10,555 nt of DNA from an uncultured Bacteroidota bacterium (lineage in GTDB: Bacteria > Bacteroidota > Bacteroidia > Chitinophagales > Chitinophagaceae), in assembly GCA_946479535.1 (NCBI GenBank), contig CAMLGP010000046.1, positions 1 through 10,555 on the forward strand, read 5' to 3'. Each line of letters opens with the position of its first letter. Within the stretch, counting starts at the first letter, position 1. A program made the translations under genes and the position numbers. Below are positions 5,030 through 10,555 of this stretch, in pieces. The notes below the pieces were generated by a model, which had not been told where the DNA came from, ran no database searches, and saw nothing but the letters and a program-made list of their open reading frames with translations.

Positions 5030-6661
5030 ATGAAAAAGATTTTTCAATTCATAATACTGATTATTTGCCTGCAGGCGAAAGCACAGGATAAACCTAAAGT
5101 GGAGGAAAAGCCTGTAAAGCAGGAAAGACCCACTGCCACAACTATGGCCCCTTTTGGCAAATTTGATACATGGAAGCGGGCGCCGACAACCATTGTTGAT
5201 ACAAACAATCTTGTCAGGATCAATCTTTCACAGGAGATCAAACTGACAAAACCACATTATGTTGCTGTTGAAATGAGTGGACTGGTCACTGTCAAAACCT
5301 GGAATGAAACCAGGGTAAAACTGGAGACGAGTATATGGATTGATGGCAACAATGAATTGACTGATGAAAAATGGCTGGAGAGGATCGGGCTTTCTGCAAA
5401 AGAATCCGGAGATACCATAAAGATAAATACCAAACCCACGGAGATATTTTTATATGAAGGACAGCCAAATCGCATCATGACCTTAAGTTACGATTACAGT
5501 CGCAACCTCAGTGAAACTGTTTATTATGGCAATGGTTCACCCATGGGGGTTGTGAATTCAAACAGGGTGACTACACTATATGTTCCATCCCAATCAAAAC
5601 TGAAAATCGTTAATAAATACGGTCAGTTGGCATTGACTGATAATATCAAAGACATTTTGATTATTAATACCAATGGGGAGATCAATGCAAAGGACATTGA
5701 TAACCTGGAATTGCGCAGTTCATCAGGCCGTTTTATTGCAGGAGTTATCAGAAATGGGAATATCAATATTTCCCATGGGCGCCTTTATCTGGCAGAATTA
5801 AGCAAGGGTAAACTGAACACGGCATACAATACCATTGAGATTGGTAAGATAGGTACTGTTCAATTCAACAGCGCCACTGATGATATGGATATCAATGAAT
5901 CCGGAAGTATAACAGGCATTAAAAATTATGGCGGCCTTCAGATCAATGTAAGCGGTAATCTTGATCTGGAAGGAGTGAATTCGCGGATAAAACTGAGAAA
6001 TATTGCTCCTTCGGCAGAGCTGATCAGGATTTTTGATATGAACACAGACCTCCGGATCCCGATTCACGAGCCGCAAAATTATGCAGTAGATGTGAAGGGT
6101 AGTTTTATTAATCTCTACTCGGCATATTCAAACATAATGATTACAGATACGCTTACCTCCAGTGAGGTGGCAGAGATAAAAGTAAAGAAAGATACCTTGC
6201 TTAACCTGGCAAAAGTATTGAGCGGCCGCAATGTTGCTGAAGCAAGAGTAGGAATTACTTCATCCGGTTTAACCTCTAACCCGGCTGAAATAATTGTGGA
6301 AGGCAAGCCAACCTGGTCCAGGACCGAAGCAGACGCATTACAAATCAGGAAGGATTCATTGCAAATCAGGAGGGATTCATTGCAGGTGCGTGCAGATCAA
6401 CTAAAAGCACGAAGTGACATTCCGGCTGGGACCGGTGCTATCACAATCAACAGTCCGAGGATAACAACAGATACTTATTCCACTGTGGCATTGACCGGCG
6501 TTACGAAAGGAGGGGGAGGAGGTACATCCGGGACAACTATTACTATCAAAGACGGTTTCTCTACCATCAGAAATTTCAGATATACATTTAAAACCGGCGA
6601 TGCAGCAAAGCCAACAAAATTTGAAATAACCTGTACCAATTGCACAGTAGACTTTAAATAA
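5030..6661 (+). CDS. Secreted beta-strand-repeat protein (DUF4097/GIN-like) with heptad-repeat linker
   Basis: The 543-residue protein has a signal peptide cut near AKA-QD (residue 19) and a Lys/Glu/Pro-rich stretch. A first beta domain follows at about 60-185 (IKLTKPHYVAVEMSGLVTVK, then TWNETRVKLET), and then a series of short strands typical of DUF4097/GIN (DUF2807) beta-helical proteins at about 183-370, with LYVPSQSKLKIVNKYGQLAL and TNGEINAKDIDNLELRSSSG. Residues 437-464 are four heptads of the type LQIRKDS. They are followed by a Gly run (494-498) and a small C-terminal beta domain with CTNC at 535-538. It starts 10 bp after the anti-sigma stop, with AAAGGA just upstream of the ATG, so it belongs to the sigma operon. 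Such proteins are thought to be cell-surface or periplasmic, but their ligand is not known. A role in signalling to the anti-sigma factor is an inference from operon position. Confidence 0.75.
   Translation: MKKIFQFIILIICLQAKAQDKPKVEEKPVKQERPTATTMAPFGKFDTWKRAPTTIVDTNNLVRINLSQEIKLTKPHYVAVEMSGLVTVKTWNETRVKLETSIWIDGNNELTDEKWLERIGLSAKESGDTIKINTKPTEIFLYEGQPNRIMTLSYDYSRNLSETVYYGNGSPMGVVNSNRVTTLYVPSQSKLKIVNKYGQLALTDNIKDILIINTNGEINAKDIDNLELRSSSGRFIAGVIRNGNINISHGRLYLAELSKGKLNTAYNTIEIGKIGTVQFNSATDDMDINESGSITGIKNYGGLQINVSGNLDLEGVNSRIKLRNIAPSAELIRIFDMNTDLRIPIHEPQNYAVDVKGSFINLYSAYSNIMITDTLTSSEVAEIKVKKDTLLNLAKVLSGRNVAEARVGITSSGLTSNPAEIIVEGKPTWSRTEADALQIRKDSLQIRRDSLQVRADQLKARSDIPAGTGAITINSPRITTDTYSTVALTGVTKGGGGGTSGTTITIKDGFSTIRNFRYTFKTGDAAKPTKFEITCTNCTVDFK
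6338..6421 (+). repeat. In-frame 21-bp tandem repeat encoding heptads
   Basis: Four consecutive 21-bp units occupy 6338-6358, 6359-6379, 6380-6400 and 6401-6421. The first two differ at only two positions and encode LQIRKDS and LQIRRDS. The third (LQVRADQ) and fourth (LKARSDI) are increasingly diverged. Seven-residue spacing of Leu with alternating charges predicts a short amphipathic helix or coiled coil separating the beta-helix from the C-terminal domain. Confidence 0.8.
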
Positions 6662-6746
6662 ATTTTCCTTTAAACATTCTACCTCAAACAAAGTAAGCCA
6701 TCCCTGTAGGGAAGCATATGCCCTTTCCTTACCATAACTGACATTT
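6662..6746. other. Short spacer with small hairpin before the outer-membrane barrel gene
   Basis: This 85-bp gap between the secreted beta-repeat gene and the barrel gene contains one small inverted repeat, TCCCT and AGGGA around GT (6701-6712). No T-run follows it, and no clear TTG/TAnnTTTG promoter was found. Read-through from the sigma operon is possible, and so is a separate weak promoter. Confidence 0.35.
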
Positions 6747-9548
6747 ATGAAAAAAGCACTTATTGTACCTCTGCTTATCTTCCTTGCTATGGTCACCAAC
6801 GCACAAAGCGGCAGTATTTCTGGCCACATTATGGATAGCAGTTTTAAAAAACCATTTGTCCTGGCTACCATTACCGTCTTCAAAGCCGTTGATACCAGTA
6901 TAATTACTTATCGGTTGAGCGGTGAATCAGGTGAATTCAAAGTGCCCGGCCTTCCATTGAACGTACCATTACGTTTTATCGTTTCATTCAGCGGACATAG
7001 CGTTTACCGTCACGAGTTCACACTCACAGAATCAAATAACCAATTGCGTTTTGATAGCGTTGCACTGGTTCCTGTAGCCAATCAACTGGATGAAGTGCTG
7101 ATAATTTCAGAAAGACCTCCTGTGGTGATCCGCAGGGATACGATTGAGTTTAATGCCAGTTCTTTCAAAACATTACCTAACGCACTGGTGGAAGATCTGC
7201 TGAAGAAGCTTCCCGGTGTATTGGTAGATGGAGACGGCAATATCACCGTAAATGGCAAACCTGTGAACAAGATACTGGTTGATGGAAAATCATTTTTTGG
7301 CGATGATCCTAAAATGGCAAGCCGGAACCTGCCTTCCAATATCATTGATAAAGTGCAGGTGGTGGATGATAAAGAGCAGCAAATGTTAACCGGTAGCACC
7401 AATCCCAATGATATTGGAAAGGTGATCAATCTTACGTTTAAAAAGGGAGTGAAGAAAGGATGGTTTGGAAAAGCATATGCAGGTGGAGGTACTGATGATC
7501 TGTATGAGGCGGGAGCAATAGCCAATATTTTCCGTGATACCCTGCAGATGAGTATGCTTGCTTACATGAATAATATCAATAAGTCTGCGTTTAGTTTTCA
7601 GGATCTGCTGGGGGCGGGTGGTTTTGGCAGACAGAGAGATGTAGGAGCAGGTTCATCCGTTTCCATTTACAATGGCGGACAGGGATCAAGTGTTTCACTG
7701 AATGGTATCGGTTTTGGAGGTTCTACCAGCGGGGGAATTACTAAAAGCAAGGGTGCAGGTATTAACCTGAATCATTCACCCAATTCAAAACGTTCTTTTA
7801 ATTTTCAATATTTCTACGGAAACACGATCCTTGACAAAAGGACTGAGACCGGAATGAAACAATATTTTAATGATACCATCCTGAATAATCTTTCCCGTCA
7901 ACTGACAAGAGTTGAGAACAATGCTCATAATATCGGTGCAGGTTTCAAGTTAAAGCCGGATAGTGTTACCAATATCACTATGAATATGAATTATACATTG
8001 GGATTTGCAGATGAGGACCGGTCCAGTATGGTAAATGCAACCAACAATAAACTCGGTAATCTTAGCCAGAGTGATATTTTACAGGACAATTCTTCCACTA
8101 CCAATAGTTACCGCCATAACTTTAACCTGACAAAACTATCAAGAAAGAAAAAAGGCAGACGATTGGGCCTGACCCAGTTACTGGATATCAATAACCGTAT
8201 CGGAGATTATCAGACGGAAAGCAATACTGATCTGTTTTATCCATCTGCTTCAACCAGGCAATTATCACAATTGCGCCAGGAAAGGGTGCCACGCACAGAT
8301 GCAAGACTTTTTGTCAACTATAGTGAGCCCATCAGCGCCAGGTGGACATTACGATATGCCGCTCAATTAGAATATGGAAGAAATAAGAACGATATAAATA
8401 CTTATGGAAAAAGTGCCACGCTAAAATTTGATTCTCTTTTTGAGAGCTTAAGTAGCCTGTTGAAAAGAGAAACCGGCCGGGTACTCAACAGTTTTTCTGC
8501 AGAGTACCGGTACAAAGACTGGAGATTTTCTCCCGGTGTGCGCAGTCTATGGCAGGGGAGTGAAGTAAATGCCCTGTTCCTGCCTAATTCTTTGCGTCAG
8601 AGCGGTCATAATATATTACCCTTCTTTAATGCTGGCTATAAGCAGATCAATTTCAATTATGATGAAGGGGTTGTTTTACCTGGCTATCAATACCTGATTG
8701 CTGTACCCAATAACAGCGACCCTTATTTTATCACAAAGACCAATCCCGGCCTGCTGCCAACCAAACGGCGTAATCTTGGAGTAGACTGGTTTCATAATAA
8801 TCAGAAGAAGTTGCTCAACATTTTCTTATACGCTCAGGGAACCTTTGCGGAAAATGAGATCGTAGATGCAATAACAGTAGATAATAACGGGGTGCAGACC
8901 ACTACACCGGTAAATGCAAATGGCAGCCGTCGGTTATTTGTGAATTATAATATCAGCAAGCAGTATAAATACAGTCAAAAGTTTTCATTGACTGCGAATA
9001 TTGGGGGAAATCATAATTATAACCACAGTCAGTTATTCTTTAATAATGTTAGTAGCTGGCAAACTACGACTACCCTTACCAGCTGGGGTGGTATTAATAT
9101 GAACTGGCATGATGTTTTTGAATGGAACAATAGCTTTCTTATCAGCAATAATTTCACAAGCTATTCCAGCAAACAATATACTCGTCTCAGTCTTTTCAAT
9201 TATGATCTGAATACAGAGATGATCCTGCGTTATCCCAAACATGTGATCTGGGAAACAAGAGCCACCTGGACGAAGTATGCAAATCCTACACCCGGGTTTC
9301 CTAAAAATGTAATCCGCTGGAATGCAGGTGTGAACTTAACGATGCTAAAGGATGAAAAGGGGGTATTGAACTTCCGTGTGTTTGACATTCTGGATCAAAA
9401 TAATCTGGTGAATACGAGTGCATCCCGTAACATGACCAGCATTACAACCACTAATGTATTACCACGCTATTTCATGGCTACGTTTACTTATAATATTCGT
9501 GCTTTGGGAGCCGCAAAGAAGAAAGTGGGAGGTTGGTTGATGAATTAA
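6747..9548 (+). CDS. Outer-membrane beta-barrel protein with carboxypeptidase-regulatory-like and plug-like domains
   Basis: The 933-residue protein has a signal peptide (cut near TNA-QSG, residue 19). A carboxypeptidase-regulatory-like beta-sandwich spans about 22-108 (ISGHIMDSSFKKPFVLATIT). A TonB-receptor plug-like region spans about 112-232, with VEDLLKKLPGVLVDGDGNIT, the VNGKPVNKILVDGKSFFGDD segment and NIIDKVQVVDDKEQQMLTG. A Gly/Ser-rich stretch (289-338) precedes a long beta-barrel with many alternating aromatic strands, ending in YFMATFTYNIRAL and a short basic tail. This is the outer-membrane barrel family 3 (OMP_b-brl_3) pattern common in Bacteroidota, related to TonB-dependent receptors. 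No SusD-like lipoprotein gene follows, so it is not a standard glycan SusCD pair. It lies 85 bp after the sigma operon on the same strand. Its cargo is unknown, and a TonB box is not obvious. Confidence 0.87.
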   Translation: MKKALIVPLLIFLAMVTNAQSGSISGHIMDSSFKKPFVLATITVFKAVDTSIITYRLSGESGEFKVPGLPLNVPLRFIVSFSGHSVYRHEFTLTESNNQLRFDSVALVPVANQLDEVLIISERPPVVIRRDTIEFNASSFKTLPNALVEDLLKKLPGVLVDGDGNITVNGKPVNKILVDGKSFFGDDPKMASRNLPSNIIDKVQVVDDKEQQMLTGSTNPNDIGKVINLTFKKGVKKGWFGKAYAGGGTDDLYEAGAIANIFRDTLQMSMLAYMNNINKSAFSFQDLLGAGGFGRQRDVGAGSSVSIYNGGQGSSVSLNGIGFGGSTSGGITKSKGAGINLNHSPNSKRSFNFQYFYGNTILDKRTETGMKQYFNDTILNNLSRQLTRVENNAHNIGAGFKLKPDSVTNITMNMNYTLGFADEDRSSMVNATNNKLGNLSQSDILQDNSSTTNSYRHNFNLTKLSRKKKGRRLGLTQLLDINNRIGDYQTESNTDLFYPSASTRQLSQLRQERVPRTDARLFVNYSEPISARWTLRYAAQLEYGRNKNDINTYGKSATLKFDSLFESLSSLLKRETGRVLNSFSAEYRYKDWRFSPGVRSLWQGSEVNALFLPNSLRQSGHNILPFFNAGYKQINFNYDEGVVLPGYQYLIAVPNNSDPYFITKTNPGLLPTKRRNLGVDWFHNNQKKLLNIFLYAQGTFAENEIVDAITVDNNGVQTTTPVNANGSRRLFVNYNISKQYKYSQKFSLTANIGGNHNYNHSQLFFNNVSSWQTTTTLTSWGGINMNWHDVFEWNNSFLISNNFTSYSSKQYTRLSLFNYDLNTEMILRYPKHVIWETRATWTKYANPTPGFPKNVIRWNAGVNLTMLKDEKGVLNFRVFDILDQNNLVNTSASRNMTSITTTNVLPRYFMATFTYNIRALGAAKKKVGGWLMN

Positions 9549-9571
9549 CGGCTTTGCGTTTTACCGGAAGA

Positions 9572-9603
9572 TTGTTCAATTGCCCTTAAAACTTATTGAG
9601 CAA
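9572..9603. terminator. Weak hairpin between convergent genes (possible terminator)
   Basis: TTGTTCAAT (9572-9580) can pair with ATTGAGCAA (9595-9603) around a 14-nt loop, with one G-U pair in the + strand transcript. It lies 24 bp after the barrel stop codon and overlaps the 3' end of the converging minus-strand gene. The stem is AT-rich and the following T-run is only three bases, so termination is possible but unproven. Confidence 0.25.
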
Positions 9604-10017
9604 ATTTCCGAGTCCGCTTCCACCTAATTTGGAAAGCATATCTCCTAAACCGTTATGAGTAATGCTGGGATCATTGGGATCGTTCGCTTTATGAGCGAGT
9701 TTTTGAAGCAGGGAAGGAAGTGCAGCTGCAATAGCCCCGGTCACTGCCGGAGACAATTTAAATTTACCTGCCAGGGAACCTACTATTCCTCCTTCAATTG
9801 CGTTAACCACAGGACTGCCAGAAGTAGCAGCGTTCTGTAACTGGGAGAGAAGTCCGCCGATACCGCCTTGCTGGACTGACTGAGTGGCCAGTTGTTGGGA
9901 AATTTGAGTTGCTACATGTTCACTAACCTCATGTTGCTGATCTTCGGGGATAGCTGCTGCTACTTGTGGATTGTTACCAAGTTGCTGCTTTACAAGTTTT
10001 ACAATTTCATCAAACAT
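9586..10017 (-). CDS. DUF937/YidB-like small protein
   Basis: The 143-residue protein begins MFDEIVKLVKQQLGNNPQVA and has no signal peptide or clear membrane segment. The N-terminal part (1-45) is helical and Gln-rich. The middle has GGIGGLLSQLQNA (51-63), SPVVNAIEGGIVGSLAGKF (68-86) and SPAVTGAIAAALPSLLQKLA (89-108). The end is Gly/Leu-rich (LGDMLSKLGGSGLGNLLNKF). The alternation of small residues, Gly and Leu, and the segment around TGAIAAALPSLL, fit DUF937/YidB-like proteins, a widespread family of uncertain role. It converges with the barrel gene (37 bp between stops) and has a good promoter upstream. The leader lacks a Shine-Dalgarno sequence. In the coding sense it reads CTCCTCC, the opposite polarity. 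Confidence 0.75.
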   Translation of the reverse strand: MFDEIVKLVKQQLGNNPQVAAAIPEDQQHEVSEHVATQISQQLATQSVQQGGIGGLLSQLQNAATSGSPVVNAIEGGIVGSLAGKFKLSPAVTGAIAAALPSLLQKLAHKANDPNDPSITHNGLGDMLSKLGGSGLGNLLNKF

Positions 10018-10047
10018 AATTGCAGGTTTAGGAGGAGTTATTTACAG

Positions 10048-10077
10048 TAAATGTACCAAACTTGCAATTAAAGTCAA
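10048..10077 (-). promoter_or_regulatory. Bacteroidota-type promoter of the DUF937-like gene
   Basis: Read on the minus strand, TTG (10077-10075) is followed after exactly 19 bp by TACATTTA (10055-10048). This matches the Bacteroidota housekeeping pattern TTG-N19-TAnnTTTG except for the last base. The -7 element ends 30 bp before the ATG at 10017. The -33 lies just past the stop codon of the upstream minus-strand gene, so the two small genes probably have separate promoters. Confidence 0.6.
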
Positions 10078-10087
10078 CTGAACCAAC

Positions 10088-10369
10088 TTATTTTTTTAGA
10101 AATAATAGAAGGGAGGAGGTAGTTACTATTACCTGGCCAACCCAGAAAATAAACATCCATCTTATCATTTCTACTTTTGATTCGCCTATTCTGGTTTCCA
10201 GTTTGGATTCCAGTTTAGCCAAATCTTCTTTGGTGGCTAACTGTTTAATATTATTTTCCAATTCAGATTTTATGGTAGTTTCATTAAAGGTAATTAAACC
10301 CTGAACGGCCTCTTTACCCAGTTTTGGTACCAAAACCTCATATAATTTTGCAATCGATAAAGCATTCAT
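10088..10369 (-). CDS. Small coiled-coil protein with C-terminal membrane anchor (DUF1640-like)
   Basis: The 93-residue protein has an N-terminal segment (1-30, ALSIAKLYEVLVPKLGKEAV), a charged helix with heptad character (31-66, ATKEDLAKLESKLETRIGES) and one C-terminal membrane helix (about 70-90, RWMFIFWVGQVIVTTSSLLL), ending in LKK. This order of ATKEDLA-type coiled coil followed by a single transmembrane segment is seen in DUF1640/CCDC90-like small bacterial proteins. Their function is not established. The charged part probably faces the cytoplasm, because there is no signal peptide. The ATG at 10369 gives a typical length, and a TACTTTTG -7 candidate lies 71 bp upstream. Confidence 0.7.
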   Translation of the reverse strand: MNALSIAKLYEVLVPKLGKEAVQGLITFNETTIKSELENNIKQLATKEDLAKLESKLETRIGESKVEMIRWMFIFWVGQVIVTTSSLLLFLKK

Positions 10370-10555
10370 ACAGCATGATTTAATCTTAGGTTAACAAATG
10401 GGTATGATTTGGTACGCCAGGAAAATTCATTCTTACTGTACAAAAGTATTACTCTAATCCTATTTATCCGGGAGTTACACGGCTAAGTTGGAGATTTAAA
10501 CATTTATCTTTAAGGAATTACATTCTGGAAATAAGTGTTAAGGTCTAAAAAAGTA
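10370..10555. other. Non-coding right end of the window
   Basis: No credible coding frame is seen in these 186 bp on either strand. The left part is the upstream region of the minus-strand coiled-coil gene. The rest is AT-rich and may include upstream sequence of a gene beyond the window. No strong inverted repeat was seen. Confidence 0.5.
10441..10448 (-). promoter_or_regulatory. -7 element candidate for the coiled-coil membrane protein gene
   Basis: The minus strand reads TACTTTTG, a full match to the Bacteroidota -7 pattern TAnnTTTG, 71 bp before the ATG at 10369. No TTG is present 19 bp upstream of it, where the sequence is CGG, so the promoter may be weak or activator-dependent. Confidence 0.45.

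Noticed and set aside
6401..6883. Minus-strand open frame of 160 codons spanning the gap before the barrel gene
   Set aside because: It overlaps two convincing + strand genes on both sides, and its Cys-rich translation looks like antisense noise.
7082..7525. Minus-strand open frame of 147 codons
   Set aside because: It is a shadow of the conserved plug region of the barrel gene, with Ser/Pro/Leu-rich composition typical of antisense frames.
10062..10304. Plus-strand open frame of 80 codons
   Set aside because: It is antisense to the small coiled-coil membrane protein, which has a better start, topology and promoter.

Overview
The window looks like chromosomal DNA from a Bacteroidota bacterium, most likely of the Chitinophagaceae or a related group. 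The evidence is moderate G+C with AT-rich spacers, near absence of Shine-Dalgarno sequences, a TAnnTTTG-type -7 element, an ECF sigma gene overlapping a membrane anti-sigma gene, a 933-residue outer-membrane barrel with an N-terminal carboxypeptidase-like domain, and exported DUF1080 proteins. The genus is an inference. No rRNA, tRNA, CRISPR, insertion sequence or phage gene was seen.

Layout. Bases 1-138 hold the 3' end of an unrecognised + strand gene. Bases 139-400 are a non-coding spacer rich in inverted repeats, including a perfect 17-bp hairpin. Bases 401-3471 form a probable three-gene + strand unit. It encodes an exported DUF1080 protein with an extra C-terminal Ig-like domain, a Tat-exported TIM barrel clearly related to mannonate dehydratase (UxuA) but with a changed active-site segment, and a second, compact exported DUF1080 protein. 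DUF1080 is the 3-keto-disaccharide hydrolase family, so the three proteins probably act together outside the cytoplasm on oxidised sugars or sugar acids. No oxidoreductase that would make a 3-keto sugar is present in the window.

Bases 3594-6661 are a second + strand operon: an ECF sigma factor starting at TTG, an overlapping single-pass membrane anti-sigma factor, and a secreted beta-strand-repeat protein (DUF4097/GIN-like). After 85 bp comes a large outer-membrane beta-barrel protein (6747-9548) with a carboxypeptidase-regulatory-like domain and a plug-like region. It may be the last member or a target of this cell-envelope regulatory unit, but co-regulation is not shown by the sequence.

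Two small minus-strand genes lie at 9586-10369: a 143-residue DUF937/YidB-like protein with a good Bacteroidota-type promoter, and a 93-residue coiled-coil membrane protein with its own -7 candidate. They converge on the barrel gene. The last 186 bp are non-coding apart from that promoter candidate.

No radically new system is evident. The best leads are the exported DUF1080/UxuA-like/DUF1080 cassette with its altered active site, the unusual translation start of the sigma factor, and a gap-free 37-residue internal duplication in the anti-sigma factor.
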